Shown here piece by piece: positions 1 to 5,344 of a DNA stretch of 10,084 bases. The stretch is taken from NCBI GenBank assembly GCA_039815505.1, contig JBCBZE010000102.1, positions 1-10,084 of the forward strand. Reading direction: 5' to 3'. Numbering within the stretch: the first letter of the stretch is position 1; every line of letters begins with the position of its first letter. The notes beneath the pieces are model-generated. The model was given only the letters and a program-made list of their open reading frames with translations. It was not told the DNA's origin and did not search any database. Source of the stretch: CANLWN01 sp039815505 (lineage in GTDB: Bacteria > Bacteroidota > Bacteroidia > Flavobacteriales > Flavobacteriaceae). The position numbers and the translations under genes were made by a program.

Positions 1-32
1 CATTCACCATTCGTATGACCAGAAAATTATGA

Positions 33-563
33 TCACATTTTAGCTTCCATTTTGGCCTCTGCAATAACATTCCCAACCATCTCATTCAAACTCTGATCAA
101 TGAACCCGAAGAACTGCTCTTTGGTCATCTTGGGGTTTTCCATGAATTCCTCGAACTTGGAGGTCCATACGATCATCGATTTATTATAGCCAAGATCTAC
201 TACGTTCCAGGTATTGACCATTCCTTTGATGGGTACGCCTTCAATAACGGAATAACTATAAGTTCTATTGGCATCGCTGTAATCAACAATGTTTTCCTTA
301 AAGAACCCTTGGTTGTCCGGTGCATAGCACACCCGCTGGCCACCAACATCCTTGGGGCCCTTCCATTCCAATCTTGCAATTCCCTTGGAATAGTTCTGGA
401 TCTCGTCCATTTTTCTTAGGACCGACCATACCGCATCCGCGGAGGCGTCCACCACCTTGGTATACGTTTTGTTGGCATCGGCACTCTGTGCCTGGGCGTC
501 ATTATAGCCCACGGCCATTGCAATTGTTGCCACTAACGAAAAAATTGTCTTTTTGATTTTCAT
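33..563 (-). CDS. Exported SRPBCC-fold protein (periplasmic)
   Basis: The 176-residue product starts with a Sec signal peptide (Lys-rich start, hydrophobic residues 6-19, cleavage probably after AQA at about residue 25). The rest is one SRPBCC (START/Bet v1, polyketide-cyclase-like) domain: an A-x-A-VWSVL helix near residue 42, VGGQRVC around 74-79, and RTYSYS-x-x-EGVP at 100-111. SRPBCC proteins form a deep pocket for hydrophobic ligands; the ligand cannot be told here. It is a close paralogue of the lipoprotein at 3601-4176, sharing VGG-x-RVC, GFF-x-E-x-IV, GMVNT, LGY-x-KS and FMENP-x-MT. It is the third gene of a minus-strand operon, 52 bases after the AhpD-like gene, and has no copy of the shared sigma promoter of its own. 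The fold call is firm; the role is unknown. Confidence 0.88.
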   Translation of the reverse strand: MKIKKTIFSLVATIAMAVGYNDAQAQSADANKTYTKVVDASADAVWSVLRKMDEIQNYSKGIARLEWKGPKDVGGQRVCYAPDNQGFFKENIVDYSDANRTYSYSVIEGVPIKGMVNTWNVVDLGYNKSMIVWTSKFEEFMENPKMTKEQFFGFIDQSLNEMVGNVIAEAKMEAKM

Positions 564-615
564 TTTGTTTCTATGATTTAATTGTTATTTACTATTTGAA
601 AAATGATTTTAGGTT

Positions 616-1206
616 TTACCGATATACCGCCTCGGTATCGAAAAGGCCATCCGCCAATGGCGCAAAGGGCTCATCCACTTCCGTTACCGCCAATTGGTTG
701 GTAAGGTTTGACATGACCTTTGCCCCGATGTTTGTAATGACCTCTATCGCCTGGGCCTTGTCATAACCTGCCGTAAGGAAACCGTTGAGCACTTTATCGG
801 ACACCCTTCCCTTTCCCCGGTAAACGTCAAGGGTAAAGGAGCGGAGGGCATCGAATTTTTCATTTGGGATGGTATTCTCGTTCCGGATGGCCTCAAGGTC
901 CTTTTCGTCCGACCCAAAGAACGTGCCACCGGCCATTTGGTGGCCTGAGGTACAATATTTGCATCTGTTCTCAACGGCCACGGCCATTTGGATGATATTG
1001 TGTTCCTCTGGGGTCAGCGTCCCGTGTTGCGCCAGTTGCAATTGGGTGAGCCAATAGGAACGTAGAGCTGCCGGAGAGGCGCTCATGACCTTTGTAAGAT
1101 TGGGCACGAACCCAAAATTTTGCTTGTACCAATCAAAAACCTCTTTTACCTCTTGGGGCTCATTGGGCACTTCGTCCATCTTAAAGCCCCTACTTGTCTC
1201 TTTCAT
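616..1206 (-). CDS. AhpD-like / carboxymuconolactone decarboxylase family protein
   Basis: The 196-residue product is all-helical in character, with no signal peptide, so it is probably cytoplasmic. Its key feature is ENRCKYCTSGH at residues 79-89: Cys82-x2-Cys85-x3-His89, the redox and proton-relay centre of the AhpD branch of the CMD superfamily. AhpD proteins use the CxxC pair to reduce or be reduced by a partner (peroxidase activity or disulfide exchange); true carboxymuconolactone decarboxylases lack the pair. The N-terminal half (EVFDWYKQNFGFVPNL) resembles peroxidase-related CMD proteins. It lies 5 bases after one SRPBCC gene and 52 bases before another, so it is co-transcribed with them. 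The first ATG is used because of the tight spacing; Met10 is an alternative start. A thiol or peroxide-related redox role is likely, but the substrate is unknown. Confidence 0.87.
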   Translation of the reverse strand: MKETSRGFKMDEVPNEPQEVKEVFDWYKQNFGFVPNLTKVMSASPAALRSYWLTQLQLAQHGTLTPEEHNIIQMAVAVENRCKYCTSGHQMAGGTFFGSDEKDLEAIRNENTIPNEKFDALRSFTLDVYRGKGRVSDKVLNGFLTAGYDKAQAIEVITNIGAKVMSNLTNQLAVTEVDEPFAPLADGLFDTEAVYR

Positions 1207-1211
1207 AGTTG

Positions 1212-1811
1212 TTACTTTGTAAATGTTACCTCGTAATCTTTCCTGATTTCCTTGATTTTCTTGTTGAAAGGGGTCACTTGTTCCCCAGTCTCCACATAGT
1301 GCTTTAATCCCTTTAGGTTGTTGGCCAAGGTCTTTTTGAAGCTTCCCTTCATCATACCGGTCATAAATGCGGGCTTTCCGCGGAACTGCATGAGATAGGA
1401 GGCCGTTGAGGTTCCATTACCGTTGTCTTTTACGCGGTAATAGGCCTGGGTGTTGTCTGCGTCCAATGGAAACTTGGCCCCGTCCAGAATAATGTTCCGC
1501 ATTTCCATTTTTTTCTCGTCGATGTCGGCTATCCTTTCATGAACCCATCGGGTGCCATTGGCATTGAGGTCACATTTTCGCTCGGCCCCTTTTACACCGG
1601 ATAGGGAGCCGTTCTCGGAATTGGCAGCGTAGATATAGGGAGACCAATTGGATATGGCCCCATAGTCCTGTACCATGGCCATCCAGACCTTTTCGGCCGG
1701 AGCGTTGATATCGATTGCCGCTTCTATCGATTTGTACTTCTTGTCCATGTTCTGGGCCGAAATGGTGAGCCCCACCGTCATGAACAACATTAAAGCAAGT
1801 GTCTTTTTCAT
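1212..1811 (-). CDS. Exported SRPBCC-fold protein, first gene of operon
   Basis: The 199-residue product has a Sec signal peptide (MKKT, hydrophobic residues 5-17, cleavage probably after ISA at residue 19), so it should act in the periplasm. The mature part is a polyketide-cyclase-like SRPBCC domain: IDINAPAEKVW at residues 33-43, WSPYI, then GAERKC with Cys80, and a C-terminal amphipathic helix ending in LKGLKHYVETGE. That last motif is close to the DFKHYVERG of the cytoplasmic SRPBCC gene at 1875-2378, making these two the closer pair among the four paralogues. A copy of the shared sigma promoter lies upstream (1846-1871), giving a leader of about 27 bases. The gene heads an operon with the AhpD-like gene (5-base gap) and the SRPBCC gene at 33-563. 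The ligand is unknown. Confidence 0.88.
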   Translation of the reverse strand: MKKTLALMLFMTVGLTISAQNMDKKYKSIEAAIDINAPAEKVWMAMVQDYGAISNWSPYIYAANSENGSLSGVKGAERKCDLNANGTRWVHERIADIDEKKMEMRNIILDGAKFPLDADNTQAYYRVKDNGNGTSTASYLMQFRGKPAFMTGMMKGSFKKTLANNLKGLKHYVETGEQVTPFNKKIKEIRKDYEVTFTK

Positions 1812-1845
1812 GATTTCTTTAAATAGATTTTAGTTTCTTCCTTTT

Positions 1846-1871
1846 GATACCTTGTGAAAGGAGGTGTTACA
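1846..1871 (-). promoter_or_regulatory. ECF-type promoter, copy A (SRPBCC-AhpD-SRPBCC operon)
   Basis: Read on the minus strand, TGTAACAC (1871-1864) is followed by exactly 15 bases and ATC (1848-1846), then AAAAGG. The spacer ends in GT, keeping the G found two bases before ATC in all four copies. The -35-like half begins 4 bases after the stop codon of the upstream gene, so this operon can be started independently of it. Expected transcription start is about 1838. Confidence 0.72.
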
Positions 1872-1874
1872 GAA

Positions 1875-2378
1875 CTAGGCCACCTTTTTGGAAAGTTTTA
1901 ACAGCTCCTTTTCCTTTTCGGGACTTGGAATGCCCCTTTCCACATAATGCTTGAAGTCCTTGATGACGCCCTCTATGGTCTTGTTCAGCTTCATTTTCAT
2001 CATTGGGCCCATTAGAATTCCCATAATCCCCTTGGTCTCCATTTTTAGGTGCATGCTGACCTTGGTCTCGTTCCCAAGTTCCTCGAGTTTCCATGTGTTG
2101 ATGGCAGAGGAAATGAAACCGGGAAAACCTTTCACGACCTCGTAGGACAGCACATGGTTCTTACTATCGAACATTCGGATCTCTTCCTGTATGGTTCCGA
2201 AACCGGGCACTTCACATGTACGATTGCTACAGCTGGCCCCCTCGAAAATGGGCTCTCCATATCCCTGTGAATCATCCAGGCCCCTTGCCCATTTATAGGC
2301 ATTGCTGAACTGGTTTCCGAGAACGTCCCAGACTTCCTCGATTGGTCTTTCCACCACTATCTCTTTGAATATTTCCAT
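1875..2378 (-). CDS. Cytoplasmic SRPBCC-fold protein
   Basis: The product is 167 residues from the start at 2378 (MEIFKEIVVERP). The frame is open to an ATG at 2438, but that would place the promoter element (2407-2432) inside the gene and add 20 residues unlike the family, so 2378 is preferred. There is no signal peptide, unlike the other three paralogues. The SRPBCC domain spans nearly the whole protein: VERPIEEVWDVL at the N terminus, NRTC with Cys55, GTIQEEIRMF, INTWKLEELG, and a C-terminal helix with DFKHYVERG. Similarity to SRPBCC/SMU-type lipid or aromatic-binding proteins is only at fold level. It has its own promoter and lies after the sigma-factor terminator. No terminator follows before the next promoter, so readthrough into the downstream operon is likely. 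Confidence 0.86.
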   Translation of the reverse strand: MEIFKEIVVERPIEEVWDVLGNQFSNAYKWARGLDDSQGYGEPIFEGASCSNRTCEVPGFGTIQEEIRMFDSKNHVLSYEVVKGFPGFISSAINTWKLEELGNETKVSMHLKMETKGIMGILMGPMMKMKLNKTIEGVIKDFKHYVERGIPSPEKEKELLKLSKKVA

Positions 2379-2406
2379 AGGTTTAAAATTTAATAGTTGT
2401 CCCTTT

Positions 2407-2432
2407 GATGCAAAGAGTGACCATGTGTTACA
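2407..2432 (-). promoter_or_regulatory. ECF-type promoter, copy B (cytoplasmic SRPBCC gene)
   Basis: On the minus strand TTGTAACAC (the TGTAACAC part at 2432-2425) is followed by 15 bases and ATC (2409-2407), then AAAGGG. The spacer ends in GC. Expected start of transcription is near 2399, giving a leader of about 21 bases before the ATG at 2378. The -35-like half directly follows the T-run of the sigma-gene terminator. Confidence 0.74.
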
Positions 2433-2462
2433 AAACAAAAACCCGAAGAAACTATCTTCGGG
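2432..2462 (-). terminator. Rho-independent terminator of the sigma-factor gene
   Basis: On the minus strand a perfect 8-bp stem, CCCGAAGA ... TCTTCGGG (2462-2442) with a 5-base loop (TAGTT), is followed by TTTTTGTTTTG. It sits 25 bases past the stop codon of the sigma gene and ends where the next promoter begins, separating sigma-factor transcription from the downstream gene. Confidence 0.85.
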
Positions 2463-2486
2463 CCTTTACTAGGGTTCTATAACAAG

Positions 2487-3359
2487 TCAGTTGAGTTCAA
2501 AAAAATCAAGGAGTTCCTTATCCCCCAGTATTTCATCCAAAACTGTCGTGCTGTCAAAATTGTCCTTGGCAGGAACGTCCCGCAAAAGTTGCAGGTGCTT
2601 ATGGTCCACGATATCGGCGACCATATCAAGGTTCTTTTCCGCATAGTCGGCCACTTTTGCTTTGTACCCCACATTGAACATGCGCTTGTCATCCGTAAGA
2701 TATCCCTTTTGGTACATGGTCTTGGTCTTTTTGGCACATCGGCAGGGGTTTTTTGGATTCATGAGCCCGCATTTGTCCTGCATAAAGTTGATGATGTCCT
2801 TTCTGGCCCTGTGGAGTTTTATCCGGTAATTCTGCTTGGAAAGATCAAATATCTCGGCACCGACGTTATGGTCCACCCCGAAGGTCTCCCCTACAATGAA
2901 CAACAACCGCTGTTCCCTTGTCAGGCACATGATCATACCCGATAGGCACCTGTAACGCAATTCCCTGATCTGTTCCTCCAGCTCCCTTTCCTCCTGCTCG
3001 CTAATGACGGCGTTCTCAATGGAATCCAATCGCTCCCCTTGGTCCTTGAAGTTGGTGAACTGTCTTTCCCCATTCCTTCGTTTGGATTGTAGGAACTCAT
3101 TGAACACGATACGATAGAGCCAAGTCCTGAATTGGCTCTCAAATTTGAACTGCGACAGTTTGGTGATCACCTTGATAAGGGCCTCTTGGGTCATGTCCTC
3201 CGCGTCCATTGGGTCAAAGGTGAATTTCCAGGCGACGTTGTAGATGTAGGACCGATGTAATTTTATCAATTCGTTCAAGGCATGCTTATCGCCCTTAAGG
3301 GAGGCCCTGACCAATTCAATGTTCCGGTCTTCCGAATAGTTTTCACCTAGTGGGTTCAT
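2487..3359 (-). CDS. Sigma-70 family (ECF-like) RNA polymerase sigma factor with Cys-containing C-terminal extension
   Basis: The frame is open from an ATG at 3383 (298 residues), but the -10-like ATC of its own promoter lies at 3377-3379, so that ATG would be outside the transcript. The second ATG at 3359 (MNPLGEN) is preferred and gives 290 residues. Numbering from the upstream ATG, sigma region 2 covers about 33-103 (DAEDMTQEAL; FRTWLYRIVFNEFLQSKRR for -10 recognition). Region 4 covers about 146-200 (LTREQRLLFIV, then a helix-turn-helix with LSKQNYRIKLHRARKDI). Regions 1.1 and 3 are absent, as in ECF factors. A roughly 95-residue extension follows, with CGLMNPKNPCRC (Cys205, Cys214, Cys216) and a charged helical tail. 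Such extensions can replace an anti-sigma factor or sense a signal; none of the neighbours resembles an anti-sigma protein. It is probably autoregulated and drives the SRPBCC genes. Confidence 0.9.
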   Translation of the reverse strand: MNPLGENYSEDRNIELVRASLKGDKHALNELIKLHRSYIYNVAWKFTFDPMDAEDMTQEALIKVITKLSQFKFESQFRTWLYRIVFNEFLQSKRRNGERQFTNFKDQGERLDSIENAVISEQEERELEEQIRELRYRCLSGMIMCLTREQRLLFIVGETFGVDHNVGAEIFDLSKQNYRIKLHRARKDIINFMQDKCGLMNPKNPCRCAKKTKTMYQKGYLTDDKRMFNVGYKAKVADYAEKNLDMVADIVDHKHLQLLRDVPAKDNFDSTTVLDEILGDKELLDFFELN

Positions 3360-3376
3360 ATGTTTTTTATGATTTA

Positions 3377-3402
3377 GATGCATTTTGGGTCATGGTGTTA
3401 CA
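3377..3402 (-). promoter_or_regulatory. ECF-type promoter, copy C (sigma gene, autoregulation)
   Basis: On the minus strand TTGTAACACC (TGTAACAC at 3402-3395), 15 bases, then ATC (3379-3377) followed by TAAATC; the spacer ends in GC. The upstream in-frame ATG (3383-3381) is within the element, which decides the start at 3359. The predicted transcript begins near 3369, leaving a leader of only about 10 bases. The presence of the element before the sigma gene itself suggests positive autoregulation. Confidence 0.72.
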
Positions 3403-3537
3403 AAAGTGTATTATCCTGGACTATTTCATTTTCTTGAGACAACCCAAATCGGTCATATCATCGCTTTTGACATTTACTTTAAGATAGGAAAAAGCATTGA
3501 CATCCTTCAAGACCGTGAAGCAAAATTCCATCGAACT
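3403..3537. other. Spacer between two divergent ECF-type promoters
   Basis: About 135 bases separate promoter copies C (leftward) and D (rightward). I see no gene, hairpin or TAnnTTTG box here on either strand. The length leaves room for an activator site or for a housekeeping promoter giving basal sigma-factor expression, but no specific site can be named. Confidence 0.4.
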
Positions 3538-3563
3538 TGTAACACCAGTCCAAAATTGGAATC
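3538..3563 (+). promoter_or_regulatory. ECF-type promoter, copy D (SRPBCC lipoprotein gene)
   Basis: On the plus strand TTGTAACACC (TGTAACAC at 3538-3545), 15 bases, then ATC (3561-3563) followed by AAAGAGG; the spacer ends in GA. The expected start is near 3571, giving a leader of about 30 A/T-rich bases before the ATG at 3601. It points away from copy C, so the sigma gene and this gene form a divergent pair. Confidence 0.74.
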
Positions 3564-3600
3564 AAAGAGGTAAACATATTGTTCAATAAAAACAAAGATT

Positions 3601-4176
3601 ATGAAATTGACAACGTATTTAGCCATGGCTGCTATCCTGCTCATGGGCTGCAAAAAATCCAAAAAGAAAACAGATATGGAAGCTGACATAGATATGGGCA
3701 AACCAAGCACCGAAGCCTACTCCATAGGAGAGGATGCCCGATTGACACAGGCCCTTATCGTGGATGCAGGAGCGGACAAGGTATGGAGCCTATTGAGACA
3801 ATTGGACGATGTGGACAAATATTCCTCGAACATTGCCAAGGTGGAATTCACTGGAAAAAAGGGGGTCGGCGGCGAAAGGGTGTGCACCTCTACGGACGGG
3901 AAAGGGTTCTTCAGGGAAAAGATTGTCGCCTTTGATGACAGGTTCCGAACGTACTCCTATTCCTTGGTGGAAGGGGTTCCTGCAAGGGGCATGGTGAACA
4001 CCTTTAAGGTAGTTAACCTTGGATATGGCAAAAGTGCGCTCATATGGTCGTCAAACTTTGAACAGTTTATGGAAAACCCCAATATGACGGAAGATGAGTT
4101 CATGGCCTTTATGAACTCGGCATCCAAGGAGACCCTGCAAAAGATAGGTGAGGCCGCCACTTCCACTCCAATGTAA
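3601..4176 (+). CDS. SRPBCC-fold lipoprotein
   Basis: The 191-residue product has a lipoprotein signal peptide with lipobox LLMGC (Cys17), followed by a basic linker (CKKSKKK) and then an SRPBCC domain from about residue 47: VDAGADKVWSLL, VGGERVC with Cys95, GFFREKIV, RTYSYSLVEGVP, GMVNT, FMENPNMT. The basic linker lacks the acidic surface-export signal known from flavobacterial lipoproteins, so a periplasm-facing anchor is inferred. It is a close paralogue of the exported SRPBCC protein at 33-563, and the pair probably arose by duplication. It is divergently transcribed from the sigma gene with its own copy of the shared promoter. The ligand is unknown. Fold and lipoprotein nature are secure. 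Confidence 0.88.
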   Translation: MKLTTYLAMAAILLMGCKKSKKKTDMEADIDMGKPSTEAYSIGEDARLTQALIVDAGADKVWSLLRQLDDVDKYSSNIAKVEFTGKKGVGGERVCTSTDGKGFFREKIVAFDDRFRTYSYSLVEGVPARGMVNTFKVVNLGYGKSALIWSSNFEQFMENPNMTEDEFMAFMNSASKETLQKIGEAATSTPM

Positions 4177-4192
4177 GGACAGGTTAATGGGT

Positions 4193-4224
4193 ACGGGGTT
4201 ATTCACCGTTTTACCGTTTTTTCT
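4193..4224 (+). terminator. Possible weak terminator after the SRPBCC lipoprotein gene
   Basis: ACGG (4193-4196) can pair with CCGT at 4206-4209 or 4214-4217, the latter followed by a run of T. The stem is only four base pairs. It lies in the 101-base gap between two convergent genes, where termination is expected, but the signal is weak. Confidence 0.3.
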
Positions 4225-4277
4225 GTTGTTCCCTTTACCACACTGGAAAAAATTACCGCTAGCTATTTTATATTAAA

Positions 4278-4781
4278 CTATATCTCTCTCCCTTTTCCTT
4301 GAAATATCCAAAAGAGAATGAGGCCTACAGATACCACATAGGAAGCACTCATCAAAAGACCGGAGATCATAATTACATATTTCATCCATAGAATTCCTCT
4401 CCAGAGCAGATAGATTCCTCCAAAGGTGAACAACACCGACATTAACGGTTCAAAAAGCAATAGTTTCCTCAAAAAACCTTCAATAGGTGTCAGCGAGAAC
4501 AAAAATGCCAAGATAAAAAAGAGCATTCCAACGGCCAACATATGTGTATGGATGATATTCAATATCTGCTTCTCGCTTTTTTCGAACTTCATTTCTTTCG
4601 CTTCTGGGTCATCCTCGTTTCCCAGGTAATTTTCCTGTATGCCCATCGGCCTATTTTCAGTTGTTACATTAACGAATGTGAGGGCCGAAATGAAGCCGAT
4701 GCTGGTAACCAATAGATATAGGACCATAAGAATTTTTATATCCCAAGGAAGTTTTTGGATATACCCCTTTAAACGAATCAC
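4278..4781 (-). CDS. Four-helix inner-membrane protein, unknown function
   Basis: The 167-residue product has four predicted membrane segments at about 15-37, 75-97, 105-127 and 131-160, and a charged extracytoplasmic or cytoplasmic loop at 43-72. HTH at 78-80 (His78, His80) lies at the start of helix 2 and could bind haem or metal, though this is inference. I do not recognise the family. The start codon is GTG (4781-4779), overlapping the TGA stop of the FMN-binding gene by four bases (GTGA), which indicates translational coupling. Its position directly after a flavinylated-protein gene suggests it is the membrane partner passing electrons to, or taking them from, that protein. It is the last gene of the leftward operon. 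Confidence 0.78.
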   Translation of the reverse strand: MIRLKGYIQKLPWDIKILMVLYLLVTSIGFISALTFVNVTTENRPMGIQENYLGNEDDPEAKEMKFEKSEKQILNIIHTHMLAVGMLFFILAFLFSLTPIEGFLRKLLLFEPLMSVLFTFGGIYLLWRGILWMKYVIMISGLLMSASYVVSVGLILFWIFQGKGREI

Positions 4782-5344
4782 AGTATTTTCTCCTTTTTCA
4801 GGATTACCATACTTTTTAACACATCCTCAACGGCCTTGGTCATGGATTTAGCAGATATGGTAGCCCCGGAAATGGCATCCACATCTTCACCGTATAAAAG
4901 AGAGTCCCCCATTTTTTTTCCTATAAACTGCTTTAACCAACGTTGACTACCTATCTGTCTTCCGTAATCTTCACGATATATCAGTACTTTGGATTTCCTG
5001 ATGCCCATGTCCGGATTAAAAAGCACCAGATAATCAAAACTATTTTTCATACTAGGCGCCTGGCCCAAATAGGCATAGCCTATTACCTTTTGGTCTTCAT
5101 TGATCTTGTATAGGTTTTCCTTTCCCAGTTCAATAGCGGTCTTTTCATTGAGCCGATCGTTGACCGAAAGGGGTATAAGTTGAAACTCCGTAACCTCAAA
5201 GGTGCTCTTTACGGCATTGTGCATTTTCTGACGTAACCTAGGAGATATGGTGCTTTGAGCAAAGCCTAGGGTTAAAAAGGCCATACATACTAGGATTCCA
5301 AAAAAAACCAAAGCTCTAGTTTCCTTCCCTGCTTTTACTTTCAT
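4778..5344 (-). CDS. Membrane-anchored FMN-binding domain protein (flavinylated)
   Basis: The product is 188 residues from the ATG at 5344 (MKVKAGKETR). The frame is open further up to 5443, but those residues overlap deeply with the preceding gene and precede the export signal. Residues 11-30 form a signal anchor or signal peptide (ALVFFGILVC...LGFAQ). The FMN_bind domain covers about 80-180 and ends with D156-A-I-S-G-A-T162, matching the Dxx(S/T)GAT motif in which the Thr receives FMN covalently through ApbE, as in RnfG and NqrC. It should act as a one- or two-electron carrier on the outer face of the inner membrane. Its start overlaps the upstream gene by 29 bases and its stop overlaps the next gene by four. 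No ApbE gene is in the window, so it must be encoded elsewhere. Confidence 0.87.
   Translation of the reverse strand: MKVKAGKETRALVFFGILVCMAFLTLGFAQSTISPRLRQKMHNAVKSTFEVTEFQLIPLSVNDRLNEKTAIELGKENLYKINEDQKVIGYAYLGQAPSMKNSFDYLVLFNPDMGIRKSKVLIYREDYGRQIGSQRWLKQFIGKKMGDSLLYGEDVDAISGATISAKSMTKAVEDVLKSMVILKKEKIL

Noticed and set aside
1..32. ATG on the minus strand at 3-1 that could start another gene running off the left edge.
   Set aside because: Only the start codon would be in the window, so nothing supports it.
2379..2438. N-terminal extension of the cytoplasmic SRPBCC protein from an ATG at 2438.
   Set aside because: It overlaps the promoter element and the residues do not fit the family; the ATG at 2378 does.
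2951..2968. TGTAACGC on the plus strand inside the sigma gene.
   Set aside because: The ATC lies at the wrong spacing (9 bases), it is antisense to a real gene and no start follows.
3385..3573. 62-codon open frame on the plus strand between the divergent promoters.
   Set aside because: It spans both promoter elements, has no family features and no conserved-looking sequence.
4653..4668. TGTAACAA on the minus strand, similar to the shared -35 element.
   Set aside because: It is inside the four-helix protein gene and has no ATC 15 bases downstream.
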